Source of the DNA: CAZTQN01 sp964615765
GTDB lineage: Bacteria > Planctomycetota > Phycisphaerae > Phycisphaerales > UBA1924
Assembly: GCA_964615765.1 (NCBI GenBank)
Contig: CAZTQN010000014.1
Coordinates: forward strand, 22,135-86,134
DNA length: 64,000 nucleotides
Direction of reading: 5' to 3'
Positions 24,906 through 33,560 of this stretch are shown here, in pieces. Each line of letters starts with the position of its first letter. Position 1 is the first letter of the stretch. The position numbers and the translations under genes are program-made. The notes beneath the pieces were generated by a model, which ran no database searches, was not told where the DNA came from, and saw nothing but the letters and a program-made list of their open reading frames with translations.

Positions 24906-26067
24906 ACGCCCTGAACACAATCGCCGGCTCCAGCCGGAACACCTTCACAACACTCAGGAACCCCGACACCAGCGCGATCACCAGCAGCGCCACCGCCGCG
25001 AACACCGGGATGTGCCACGTCATCAGGAACGCCAGGTCCGTCTCGACGATCACGCGCCCCATCGCCACCGCCACGCCGAGCCCGACGCCATACCCCACCG
25101 CGCCCACCACCAGCACCTGCAAGCCCTGCATCCGCAGGATCATCCAGTTGGTCGCGCCCATCGCCTTCAGCGTCCCGAAGTGCCGCAGGTTGTCCAGCGT
25201 GAACGCGTACAGCGTCTGGGCCGCGACCAGCAATCCGATCACCAGCCCCAGCCCCACGGCGAGCCCGAAGTTGATCAAAATCCCCGTCTTCTCCAGAATG
25301 TAACGCTCCGTCGCCCGCTCGAACTCCGGCCCCGTCAGCGCCTTCAGCCCCGTCGCCTGCTCGATCCGCCGCTGCACCTCGCCCACGTCCGCGCCCGGCT
25401 TCACCTTCACCATCACCTGCCCGAGCAGCCGCCGCTCCTTCGGCGCGATCGTCAGCGCCCGCGAGTATGTCGTGTACACGATCGGATCCCAGAAGAAACT
25501 GGGGCTCATCCGCATCGTCCCCGCGACCGTGACATCAAAGTCATTGATGCTGAACGTGTCGCCAACCTTGAGCGCCGGCACCTTCCCGTCCGGCCCGACC
25601 GACCGCGTCAGCGCCAGCTTCGTCGCCAGGTCCTTTTGATCCACGAACACTGCCCGGTCCCGCCGCAAATCTTCCATCTCCCCCACCACCATCCCCGGCG
25701 GCCCGCCGATCAGCGTCGCGTCATCGATCCCGACCACGATCACCGTGAGCTGTGTCCCATCGTTCAAGCACGCCTTGAGCCACCCCTTGTACACCGGCAC
25801 GGCCCACTCCACCCCGTCCACCCCGCGCACGCGGTACAGCGCCGTATCCGAAATCGTCTTCCCGTCCTCGCTGAACTGCTGCTGCTCGTCCATCACCCAC
25901 AGATCGCCCTGCGACGTGTCGCGAATCCACGAGCTCGTCTGCGAGGCCATCCCCATCAGGATCGACGCCTGCTGCGTGATCAGCAGCGTCGCAAACGCCA
26001 AGCCCGCCACCAGGCCGATGTACTTCAGGCGGTCGCCGATCAGCATCATGAACGCCACGAATCCCAC
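24904..26067 (-). CDS. ABC transporter permease (DevC/FtsX-like) 1
   Basis: A 387-aa permease of the FtsX/MacB-like family. The N-terminal membrane helix (RLKYIGLVAGLAFATLLI) is followed by a periplasmic domain of ~210 residues and three C-terminal helices (~255-380). The layout and tail (VFRLEPAIVFRA) match DevC-type permeases. GTG at 26067 is the start, with AAGGGAG upstream. It is homologous to the two other permeases in the cluster, with shared stretches such as VVGIDDATLIGG and LKAMGA. It sits next to the ATPase gene and probably forms the complex with it. Confidence 0.9.
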   Translation of the reverse strand: MGFVAFMMLIGDRLKYIGLVAGLAFATLLITQQASILMGMASQTSSWIRDTSQGDLWVMDEQQQFSEDGKTISDTALYRVRGVDGVEWAVPVYKGWLKACLNDGTQLTVIVVGIDDATLIGGPPGMVVGEMEDLRRDRAVFVDQKDLATKLALTRSVGPDGKVPALKVGDTFSINDFDVTVAGTMRMSPSFFWDPIVYTTYSRALTIAPKERRLLGQVMVKVKPGADVGEVQRRIEQATGLKALTGPEFERATERYILEKTGILINFGLAVGLGLVIGLLVAAQTLYAFTLDNLRHFGTLKAMGATNWMILRMQGLQVLVVGAVGYGVGLGVAVAMGRVIVETDLAFLMTWHIPVFAAVALLVIALVSGFLSVVKVFRLEPAIVFRA

Positions 26068-26096
26068 AGTCGCTCCCTTACGTTGACCCGCCGCCG

Positions 26097-26150
26097 CCCC
26101 CTATCCCCTGACCTCTGACCTCTATCCCCTGCCCCCTCCCCTACCCCTTA
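26097..26150. repeat. Pyrimidine-rich CCCCTGACCTCT tract, copy 2
   Basis: About 50 bases of almost pure C/T directly downstream of the permease 2 stop codon, containing TATCCCCTGACCTCTGACC followed by TCTATCCCCT. It fills most of the 73-bp gap to permease 1. Confidence 0.7.
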
Positions 26151-27295
26151 AACACGATTCCCGGCTCGAGCGTCAGCACGCGCCGCAGGCTCGCGGCACA
26201 CGCCAGCCCGGTGATCACCGTGATCGCCCCCGCCGTCAGCGCCAGCACCTCCCAGTGCACGCGAAAGTCCAGGTCCGTCCCGATGAACGTCACGAAGAAC
26301 GCCGCCGTCAGCCCGACGCCCATGCCATAGCCGATTACGCCCACCACCGCGGCTTGCGCCACCACCATCCGCGTCAACTGCCCGTTCCCCGCGCCCATCG
26401 CCTTCAGCGCCCCGAGCTGCTTGATGTTCTCCAGCACGAACAGATAAAACGTCTGCCCGCAGATCGCGATCCCCACCACACACCCCAGCAGCACCGTCAC
26501 GCCGAAGTTGACCGGGATCCCCGTGTTGGTCACGAAATACCGGATCGTCTTCCACCCGAACTCCAGCCGCGTGTACGCGCTCAGCCCCGTCCGCTCCGCG
26601 ATCCGCGCCTGCACCGCCGCCCGGTTCGCCCCGGCCGCCATCCCCGCCAGCACGAACGACACCTGCCGACGCTGCGGCGGGGCGAACTCCCGCGCCCGCG
26701 TCAGCGTCGTGTACACGATCGGTTGGCTCAAGAACGGCCTGGGGTTGTCGCTCACCGCCACGATCCGCGCCTTGCGATCGTTGATCTCGATCACATCCCC
26801 AACGCCCGGCGTCCGCTTCACGCCGTCCGCCCCCACCGTCGACAACAACTTCTCCGCGTCCAGCCGGTCGATGATCACCCCGTCGGTCTCGCGCAGATCC
26901 TCCAAGCGCCCCGCGTGCATCCGCACCGGCCCGCCGATGAGCGTCGCGTCGTCCAGCCCCACCACCACGCACGTCCGTTGCTTGCCCGCGCCCACGCGCA
27001 CGCCGATGTTCGTCCGCAGCAGCGGCACCGCCCAGGCCACCCCGTCCACCCCGCGCACCCGCAGGACGTCCGTGTCCGCCAGCGCCCGCACGTCCTCGAC
27101 AAACTCCGTCTCCGGGTGCGCGACGATCAAATCCGCGTGGGCCAGGTCCTGAAAAATGCTCCGCGTGCGGCTCATCAGCCCCACGAAGATCGTCATCTGG
27201 TGCGACATCAGCAGCGCCGACATCGTCACCCCGAGCACGATCCCCAGGTACTTCGCCCGATCCCCCATCAGCATCCGAAGGCTCAGCCACATCAT
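26141..27295 (-). CDS. ABC transporter permease (DevC/FtsX-like) 2
   Basis: A 384-aa permease paralogous to the genes at 24904 and 28114. It has the same layout: one N-terminal helix (RAKYLGIVLGVTMSALLM), a periplasmic domain with VVVGLDDATLIGG, then three C-terminal helices and the ending LTLEPGIVFKG. The ATG at 27295 overlaps the TetR gene stop by 4 bp (ATGA), so translation is probably coupled to the regulator. Two permeases, one ATPase, an adaptor and an outer-membrane factor follow in one direction. A permease 1/permease 2 heterodimer is plausible. Confidence 0.9.
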   Translation of the reverse strand: MMWLSLRMLMGDRAKYLGIVLGVTMSALLMSHQMTIFVGLMSRTRSIFQDLAHADLIVAHPETEFVEDVRALADTDVLRVRGVDGVAWAVPLLRTNIGVRVGAGKQRTCVVVGLDDATLIGGPVRMHAGRLEDLRETDGVIIDRLDAEKLLSTVGADGVKRTPGVGDVIEINDRKARIVAVSDNPRPFLSQPIVYTTLTRAREFAPPQRRQVSFVLAGMAAGANRAAVQARIAERTGLSAYTRLEFGWKTIRYFVTNTGIPVNFGVTVLLGCVVGIAICGQTFYLFVLENIKQLGALKAMGAGNGQLTRMVVAQAAVVGVIGYGMGVGLTAAFFVTFIGTDLDFRVHWEVLALTAGAITVITGLACAASLRRVLTLEPGIVFKG

Positions 27296-27951
27296 GCGTA
27301 GGCCTCCAGCTCTTCGGGTTTGGCCAAAAGCCCACGCAGCACCGCCGCGCACATCAGCTTGGCCCGACGGTCCAGCGAGCGGTGCTCCACCCACGGGCAC
27401 TCGCCGTGCGTGATCTCCAATGACGCCACCCCGTGCACGCCCGCCCACAGCGTCTGCGTGATCAGCTCGTCATCCTTCAGCCCCTCGCGGAACCGCCCGC
27501 CCGCCAGCGCCTGCCGCACCGCCAGCCGCAGGAACGCGTACGCGTCCTGGTCCGGGTCCGAAGCGTGCTTCAGATCCTCCTCCGTCGGCGGGGCGATCCG
27601 GTCCAGCTCCGGCGTCATGAACATCAGCCGGTAGTGGTTCGGGTGCTCGTTCGCAAACCGCACGTACGTCAGCCCAATCCGGAAGATCCGCTCGATCGGG
27701 TCCTCCACCTTTGCAAGCCGGTTGAACACCTGCGCGAGCGACCCGAAGTCCTGCCGGCAGATCTCCGACAAGATCTCCGCCTTGTCCTTGAAGTGCGTGT
27801 ACAGCGCAGGAGCCGTGTACCCGATCGACTCCGCGATCTTCCGCAGGCTCACCGCCTCCACCCCGTGCCGGACAAACAACTCCCGCGCCGCGGCGAGGAT
27901 CTTCTCCTTCACCGCCGTCTGCTCCTTCAGTTGCCGGTCCGTTAACGCCAT
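27292..27951 (-). CDS. TetR family regulator 1
   Basis: A 219-aa repressor-type protein. The N-terminal helix-turn-helix (AARELFVRHGVEAVSLRKIA and GYTAPALYTHFKDKAEIL) is typical of TetR. The C-terminal part resembles the WHG-type ligand domain (HYRLMFMTPELDR). It is the first gene before permease 2, with a 4-bp overlap, so it probably represses its own exporter operon and responds to a transported compound. A perfect inverted repeat at 28002-28016 lies 50 bp upstream of the start and is the best operator candidate. Confidence 0.9.
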   Translation of the reverse strand: MALTDRQLKEQTAVKEKILAAARELFVRHGVEAVSLRKIAESIGYTAPALYTHFKDKAEILSEICRQDFGSLAQVFNRLAKVEDPIERIFRIGLTYVRFANEHPNHYRLMFMTPELDRIAPPTEEDLKHASDPDQDAYAFLRLAVRQALAGGRFREGLKDDELITQTLWAGVHGVASLEITHGECPWVEHRSLDRRAKLMCAAVLRGLLAKPEELEAYA

Positions 27952-28001
27952 GGGCCCACCAGATCCCTTACACAGTCAAGACCCTTTACCTCGTTCGCAC
28001 A

Positions 28002-28016
28002 CTTAACACTGTTAAG
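28002..28016. promoter_or_regulatory. Candidate TetR operator
   Basis: A perfect inverted repeat CTTAAC-ACT-GTTAAG in the AT-rich gap between permease 3 and TetR 1. Its A/T richness stands out in this GC-rich window, and it lies 50 bp upstream of the TetR 1 start. Confidence 0.6.
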
Positions 28017-28070
28017 GTACTACACATTGTTCGGAAAGTCCACCCCACGGTTTCACGCCAGCGCGATTTT

Positions 28071-28122
28071 CTCCCCCCTTATCCCCTGTCCCCTGACCTC
28101 TGTCCCCTGCCCGCTACCCCTT
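28071..28122. repeat. Pyrimidine-rich CCCCTGACCTCT tract, copy 3
   Basis: A C/T-rich tract directly downstream of the permease 3 stop, containing TATCCCCTGTCCCCTGACC followed by TCTGTCCCCTG. Confidence 0.7.
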
Positions 28123-29292
28123 GAACACGATCGCCGGCTCCAGCCGCATCACCTTCCACAGGCTCAGGATCGCCGCCACCAGGCAGATCAGCACCACCGC
28201 CACCGCCGTGATGACCGGGATCTGCCACACCAGGCGGAAGGCCAGCTCCGTGTTCCCGCTGAGCTTGCTGAACGACGACGCGGCCCCCACGCCGATCCCG
28301 TACCCCAGCACCCCGACGATCACCGCCTGCAGCAGGATCATCCGCAGCAGCCGCCAGTTGCTCGCCCCCATCGCCTTGAGCGCGCCGAACTGCCGGATGT
28401 TGTCGAGCGTGAAGTTGTAAAACGTCTGCCCCGCGATCGCCGTCCCGACGACAAACCCCAGCATGATCGTGATCCCGAAGTTGATCGGGATGCCCGTGTA
28501 CTTCATGAAGTACAGCACCGTCTTCCACGAAAAGTCCCAGGACCGGTACGCAGCCAGCCCCGTCGCCCGCGTGATCCGCTCGCACAGGTCTTTCTGATCC
28601 GCGCCCGGCTGCGCCTTCACCAGCACGAACGACATCAGCCGCCGCTCGCGCGGGGCGTACGTCGTCGCCCGCGTGTACGTCGTGTACACCACCGGCTGGC
28701 TCTGGAACGTCCGCGACACGCGGCACAGCCCCACCACCTTCGCACGCCGGTCGTTGAGCTCCATGAAGTCGCCGACCTTCAGCGGCACCGGCGGGCCCGT
28801 CGGCTTCCCCGTCGCCGGGTCGATCGGCGCCTGCCGCGCCAACCGCGTCGACGCGCCGACAATGTCCACGATCACGCTGTCCGCCTCGCGCAGATCCTCC
28901 AGCCGCCCCTCCACCATCTCCGGCGGGCCCCCGATCAGCGTCGCGTCGTCCAGCCCGATCACGTTGCACTGCTGGAAGTTCCCGTTATCCAGCCGCGTCC
29001 GCAGAATCCCCTTGTACAGCGGCACCGCCCACGCCACCCCCTCCACCCCGCGCACACGGTACAGCATCGTGTCCTGCATGGGCTTCAGGTCGTCGATGAA
29101 CTGCACCTTCGGGTCCATCACCCAGATGTCCGGCTGGGCCGTGTCGGTCACGAACCCGAACGTCCGCGTCATCAGCCCCACGAAGATCGACGCCTGAAAC
29201 GTGATCAAGAGCGACGCGAACGCGATCCCCGCGATGATCCCGATGTACTTCGCCTTGTCGCCGATCAGCATCCGAATCGCCACAAGGTTCAT
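28114..29292 (-). CDS. ABC transporter permease (DevC/FtsX-like) 3
   Basis: A 392-aa permease, closest in layout to permeases 1 and 2. It has an N-terminal helix (KAKYIGIIAGIAFASLLI), a periplasmic domain with VIGLDDATLIGG, three C-terminal helices and the tail VMRLEPAIVFKG. Its ATG overlaps the stop of TetR 2 by 4 bp (ATGA). It has no ATPase gene of its own, so it must share the one at 24015 or one encoded elsewhere. About 160 bp with an operator-like repeat separate it from the TetR 1 unit, so it may be regulated independently. Confidence 0.9.
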   Translation of the reverse strand: MNLVAIRMLIGDKAKYIGIIAGIAFASLLITFQASIFVGLMTRTFGFVTDTAQPDIWVMDPKVQFIDDLKPMQDTMLYRVRGVEGVAWAVPLYKGILRTRLDNGNFQQCNVIGLDDATLIGGPPEMVEGRLEDLREADSVIVDIVGASTRLARQAPIDPATGKPTGPPVPLKVGDFMELNDRRAKVVGLCRVSRTFQSQPVVYTTYTRATTYAPRERRLMSFVLVKAQPGADQKDLCERITRATGLAAYRSWDFSWKTVLYFMKYTGIPINFGITIMLGFVVGTAIAGQTFYNFTLDNIRQFGALKAMGASNWRLLRMILLQAVIVGVLGYGIGVGAASSFSKLSGNTELAFRLVWQIPVITAVAVVLICLVAAILSLWKVMRLEPAIVFKG

Positions 29293-29981
29293 GCGCCACG
29301 CCCTCCCGCAGACGCCCGCACCCCCGCGACGCCCTGAATGCCCGCCACGGAGAAGTCCGCGATGTGCCGCGCCAGCGCGCCCAGCCCCGCGGCGTCATAC
29401 CGCATGTCCGGGAACAGCCGCTCGATCACCGGCCGATTGTGATAATGAAACACGATCTGCGCAATCACCGATCGCGCACACGCCCCCACCACCTGCTCGT
29501 CCACCGCCCGCCCCGCCACGTCATCGCCCAGCATCTCGCGCACGATGCCCATCAGCAGATCCTTCTTGGGCCGGATCGTCTGCTGCACCAGGTGCTCCAG
29601 CGCCGCCGTCGGCTCGATCATCTCTCGCGCCATCAGCTTCCCGTGCCACGCCGGCTTCCCGGCGTCAAAGATCCGCCGCACCATCACGTCGATGAACCCG
29701 CGCAGCCGCTCCTCCGCGCTCCCGCCCAGCGCGCCCGGCGGCATCGCGTACACCGTCTCCGCGTCCGCGTGCGCCGCCTGCAGCACCGCCAGGTACAGCG
29801 ACTCCTTGTCCCGAAAGTGGTAGTTCACACTCGCCACGTTCGCCCCAGCGCGCCGGCAAATGTCCCGCACCGTCGCATCGCGAAACCCGCGCTCCGCGAA
29901 GACCTCGCCGGCCGCCGTCAACAGCCGCCGCCGCGTCTCCAGCTGCTCAAGTTGAAGCGACGATTCACTCATGAGTTTCAA
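29289..29981 (-). CDS. TetR family regulator 2 (CerR/CecR-like)
   Basis: A 230-aa TetR-type protein. The helix-turn-helix lies at ~15-62 (AAGEVFAERGFRDATVRDIC and GANVASVNYHFRDKESLYL). The C-terminal half (KPAWHGKLMAREMIEPTAAL, RPVIERLFPDMRY) matches the DUF1956 domain of CecR, a regulator of efflux genes in other bacteria. It is the first gene of the unit with permease 3 (4-bp overlap). AAACA-GT-TGTTT just upstream is a candidate operator. The second Met (29972) is an alternative start. Confidence 0.9.
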   Translation of the reverse strand: MKLMSESSLQLEQLETRRRLLTAAGEVFAERGFRDATVRDICRRAGANVASVNYHFRDKESLYLAVLQAAHADAETVYAMPPGALGGSAEERLRGFIDVMVRRIFDAGKPAWHGKLMAREMIEPTAALEHLVQQTIRPKKDLLMGIVREMLGDDVAGRAVDEQVVGACARSVIAQIVFHYHNRPVIERLFPDMRYDAAGLGALARHIADFSVAGIQGVAGVRASAGGRGA

Positions 29982-29992
29982 TCAAATGTATC

Positions 29993-30004
29993 AAACAGTT
30001 GTTT
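29993..30004. promoter_or_regulatory. Candidate TetR/CecR operator
   Basis: A perfect inverted repeat AAACA-GT-TGTTT ending 12 bp upstream of the TetR 2 start, inside an AT-rich stretch that also carries a direct repeat TTTGAT-ACA-TTTGAT on the minus strand. Confidence 0.5.
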
Positions 30005-30072
30005 CGGCGTCAAGCGTGCGGCCACGGCCATTCTGAACGCGTTATTCTCGGACCTTACGCTCCGCTTGTACG

Positions 30073-32415
30073 CTAGCGGCCCGGTTCCGCCGACTCGGCC
30101 TGCCGCGCGGTCCACCGCGCCCTCGCCGCGTCATCCCCGCACGCCCGCGCCAAGCCCGCGGCGAGCCGCACGCCCGCCCCGCCCAGCCGCCGCCGTTCGT
30201 CCGCCCTCTCCAGCCACGCCAGCGCCGCCGCACACTCGCCGCGCTCCGCATGCCCAAGGGCCAAGAGCAGCATCGCATCCGGGTCGCCGCGCTCCGCGCC
30301 GCGCCCATACGCCGCACGCGCCCCCGCCGCGTCCCCCGCACCGCGCCGCAAACTGCCCACCAGCGCCCAATCTCCAAACCGATCCGGATCCAGCGCCGCC
30401 GCCTCCTCGAGCAGCGTGAGCGCCGCCGCCGCCCCCCCCACTTCCGCCAGCGCTCGCCCCAGGTGCACCCGCGCCCGCACCAGCACGGCCCGACCCAACA
30501 TCGCCCGATCCTGCACGCCCCCTTCCCGCACCGCCCGCAGCCCAACGCCCCGCCGCCGCGCCCCGTCCAGCGACCACACCCCCGGATCGCCCACCGCCGC
30601 GCCATCAAACCGCAGCGTCGGCACGCCCGCCCCGACGCCCGCGCGAAAGAAAACCGCGCAGCGGTGATCCATGTCCACCAGCCGCCACCGCTCCCGCTGA
30701 CCGTGAAGCCGCCGGATGACGTCGACGTCCGCCGTGTCGATGACCGCGACGCCGATCCGCTGCCGATCGACCACGCGCTCGAACACCTCCGCGTCGCGCA
30801 TCGCGCGGACGTACCCGGTCAAGATCCCATCAAACATGCGGCTGTCCATGAACACGGGCAGCCCCGCCGCCATCAACTGCGAGCCCGTCTTCTCCCCGTT
30901 GAACAGCCGCACACCCGCGCCGGCACGCCGCACCACCTCCACCACCGCCCCCAGGTCCGCGTCCGGATGCACGCCCACGCCGAACCGGGCCGAATCTCCC
31001 TGCTTGACCCAGAAGCGGTCGGTCACCGCCTCAACCCCGCGCCACGCGCACGCCGCGAGCACGATCACGCACACCGCACCCGCCGCGCCACCGACCGGCA
31101 CCCGGGCCCGCCGCGCCAGCCACTCCACCACCGCGGCGATCCCGACGGCGAGCGCTGGCACACACCCCACCGCCGCCACCCCCAGCGCCCTGACCGCCAG
31201 CACACCCATCACCAGCCCGATCACCGCCGCCGCCGACGCGACCACCCCGACCCGCCGCGGCACCAGCACCACCCCCACCACCGCCCCCGCCGCCAGCACA
31301 AAGAACCATTGCGCGGCGACATACTCCCCGCGCAGCATCCACGGCGTGGCCAACTCGCCCGACAACTCGCGCTCCAGCAGCGACGCCTCGGCGACGCCGC
31401 CGCCGCGCTCGATCGCGCGCCCCGCGCCACTCCACGCCGCCGCCGCCCCGCCAATCGCCGCGGCGATCACCACCGCCCGCCAGCCGACGCGCCACCCCAT
31501 GACCCAGCGCCGCCGCGCCCGCTCGCTCACGCCGCCCCACCACCGGCGCGCCCGCGCCCCGACCATCGGGGCCATGACCACCGCCGCCGCCATCGCCCCG
31601 GCCGCCGCGATCGGGCCGATCACCATCACCGCCGTGCCCGCGCGGGCCTCAGCCCCGAACAGCGCGACCATCCGCCGCACCGGGATGGCCCACACCTGGT
31701 ACCCGTACGGATTCGCAAGGCTGGCCAGCCCCGCGAGCGCGAGCACGCCCGTCGGGCCGAGCACCCTTTGCCACTCCCACGCTCCGCCGTCGCCAACGAG
31801 CCGGGCCCGCACCTCACCGGCGATCCGCCCGACCCACCACGCGCCCACGAGCCCGAGTCCAATGACAAACGTGCTGTGCACGTTCACCCACACCGCAACG
31901 ATCAGCGCCCCCCACAGGGCCCGGCGCGTGCCAGCCCGGTCCAGCACGAGCATCATCAGCCCGAGCAGCAGGTAGGTCACCACCTCCGGGCGCATGACCA
32001 GGCGCTGGCTGGCGACCATGACCGCGACCCACCCGGCCGCCGCCACCGCCCATACCGGCGCCCGCCGCACCGCCGCCCACGCCGCGGCAGCCATCGCCCC
32101 CACCAAGGCCAACACCTTCAGCACCACCAGCCCCGATTCCCCGATCACCCGGTCGATCTGGTCAAGTGCGGCACAATACCCCCAGGAAGCGGTGATCACC
32201 GGCTTCCCAAGCCGCGTGTGCATCCACCGCTCGGTCACCGGCAGCCCGTGCTCCCAAATCGCCCGCCCGACGGCCCGTTGCCACCAAAAATCGGGGTCCT
32301 TGATCTGCGTGCAGGCCAGGAGCGCCAGCATGCCCGCCACCCCGCCCAGGGCCAGCGGGCCGAGCCACCGGGGGCGTTGCACGATGCCCGGAATGTGCTG
32401 GTCGGCCGCCGCCAT
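30073..32415 (-). CDS. Large polytopic membrane protein with TPR-like tail (GT-C-like)
   Basis: A 780-aa protein with roughly 11-13 hydrophobic helices in the first ~480 residues. The first luminal loop DPDFWWQRAVGRAIWEHGLP resembles the D-x-W-W-H loop of GT-C glycosyltransferases, though the usual His is Gln here. A soluble part (~500-640) follows, and the last ~110 residues look like TPR repeats (LGRALAEVGGAAAALTLLEE). It may transfer a sugar from a lipid carrier outside the membrane; that is inference from fold only. It is monocistronic, very rich in Ala, Gly, Val and Arg, and divergent from the exported-protein gene at 32550. Confidence 0.6.
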   Translation of the reverse strand: MAAADQHIPGIVQRPRWLGPLALGGVAGMLALLACTQIKDPDFWWQRAVGRAIWEHGLPVTERWMHTRLGKPVITASWGYCAALDQIDRVIGESGLVVLKVLALVGAMAAAAWAAVRRAPVWAVAAAGWVAVMVASQRLVMRPEVVTYLLLGLMMLVLDRAGTRRALWGALIVAVWVNVHSTFVIGLGLVGAWWVGRIAGEVRARLVGDGGAWEWQRVLGPTGVLALAGLASLANPYGYQVWAIPVRRMVALFGAEARAGTAVMVIGPIAAAGAMAAAVVMAPMVGARARRWWGGVSERARRRWVMGWRVGWRAVVIAAAIGGAAAAWSGAGRAIERGGGVAEASLLERELSGELATPWMLRGEYVAAQWFFVLAAGAVVGVVLVPRRVGVVASAAAVIGLVMGVLAVRALGVAAVGCVPALAVGIAAVVEWLARRARVPVGGAAGAVCVIVLAACAWRGVEAVTDRFWVKQGDSARFGVGVHPDADLGAVVEVVRRAGAGVRLFNGEKTGSQLMAAGLPVFMDSRMFDGILTGYVRAMRDAEVFERVVDRQRIGVAVIDTADVDVIRRLHGQRERWRLVDMDHRCAVFFRAGVGAGVPTLRFDGAAVGDPGVWSLDGARRRGVGLRAVREGGVQDRAMLGRAVLVRARVHLGRALAEVGGAAAALTLLEEAAALDPDRFGDWALVGSLRRGAGDAAGARAAYGRGAERGDPDAMLLLALGHAERGECAAALAWLERADERRRLGGAGVRLAAGLARACGDDAARARWTARQAESAEPGR

Positions 32416-32455
32416 GCCCCGCAGCGTACCGCCCCCGTCCTGACAGCGCGCGGGC

Positions 32456-32484
32456 TTGCACGGTGGTCCGGGCTCGGTTATCGT
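32456..32484 (+). promoter_or_regulatory. Putative sigma-70-like promoter
   Basis: TTGCAC and TATCGT separated by 17 bases, 65 bp upstream of the GTG start at 32550. Confidence 0.5.
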
Positions 32485-32549
32485 GGGATGTCGCCGCCTC
32501 GTGGTCCGATGAACCCGGGCCGGCGACCGGCCTTCATAAAGGAGTACTC

Positions 32550-33461
32550 GTGGCCAACAAGTGGATGATCGGCGCCCTCGCGGCGGTCCTCGCCTGCGTG
32601 TGCGCGTCTCGCACGCTCGCTCAGGGCAGTCTGCCCGACGGCGACATTCCCGGCAACGTTCTCCGCGCCACCTGGCGCGGTGCGGACACGGCCTACAGCG
32701 CCGTGCAGAGCGAGATCGCGGCCGCCATGGACCGCGTGTTCGACAGCCGCAACACCCCCGCGTCCATCCCGGGCTTCACCGCTCAGGGCCGGCGCGACAT
32801 CCAGACCGCCTTCCTGGAAGAGCAATTCGACTTCACGTCCGACTTCTACTTCCGCTTCCAGCAGGTTTCGACCTTCTCCGACCTCAACGCGGAGCAGGTG
32901 AACGATTTCGGCGAACTCGGCGACCCGATCCTGGACCGGCTGCGCAACCTGCGCAACGTGGGCCGGACACAGCTCACGACCTACGCGCGCACGCCGCGGG
33001 CCTCGGCCCCCCTGGTGCGCGGCTTGACGGGCAACTACACCATCCGCCGCATGCTCCCGAACGGGACGATGTCCAACCCGCTGGCCCAGGTCGCGCTGAA
33101 CGATGACTTCACAGTCACCGGGAGCGTGGACATGACGGTGCTGATCCGCCAGTTGCCCGTCGGACAGCGCCCGAGCGTGGACGAGGTCTTCGCCGACACG
33201 GAAACGCTGCGCGGGGTCCGCTGGTTCGCCACGGGCGGGCGCGTGTTCCTGGTCGGGCCGGACTTCAACGTGTCGGCCGCCGCCACCCGTATGACCACCC
33301 GCATCCCCTTCACCGGAATCGACCTGCTCCCCGAGGCGGCCAACGTGATCGCGGACAGCGTGCTGAGCGACACCGCCATCAACGCGGTGCGCCCGGGCAT
33401 CACCGCGGCCCGGGCGGCGATGCGCGGCTGGACGCTCTACCTGGTCCGCACGCCGAACTGA
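32550..33461 (+). CDS. Exported hypothetical protein
   Basis: A 303-aa protein with a signal peptide. The GTG at 32550 is chosen because AAAGGAG stands 4 bases before it and the residues following give a clean signal (WMIGALAAVLACVCASRTLA, cleavage near LAQG). The mature protein has an amphipathic helical half (to ~125) and a beta-rich half with a repeated FTVTGSVDM / FNVSAAATRM pattern. No family recognised. It has its own promoter-like site and a strong terminator, so it is probably an independently and well expressed periplasmic or surface protein. Confidence 0.75.
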   Translation: MANKWMIGALAAVLACVCASRTLAQGSLPDGDIPGNVLRATWRGADTAYSAVQSEIAAAMDRVFDSRNTPASIPGFTAQGRRDIQTAFLEEQFDFTSDFYFRFQQVSTFSDLNAEQVNDFGELGDPILDRLRNLRNVGRTQLTTYARTPRASAPLVRGLTGNYTIRRMLPNGTMSNPLAQVALNDDFTVTGSVDMTVLIRQLPVGQRPSVDEVFADTETLRGVRWFATGGRVFLVGPDFNVSAAATRMTTRIPFTGIDLLPEAANVIADSVLSDTAINAVRPGITAARAAMRGWTLYLVRTPN

Positions 33462-33506
33462 CGGCCGCTCCGCCCGCACACGGGCGTTCACCACCCAAAA
33501 ACACTC

Positions 33507-33537
33507 CGCGGGCGTGGCTCACCAAGCCACGCCCGCG
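33507..33537. terminator. Strong bidirectional terminator
   Basis: A perfect 12-bp stem (cgcgggcgtggc with gccacgcccgcg) around a 7-base loop between two convergent genes. The minus side is followed by a TTTTT run after a few bases, the plus side by TTCCTTCT. Confidence 0.85.
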
Positions 33538-33560
33538 TTCCTTCTGTCGTCAATCGCGGG

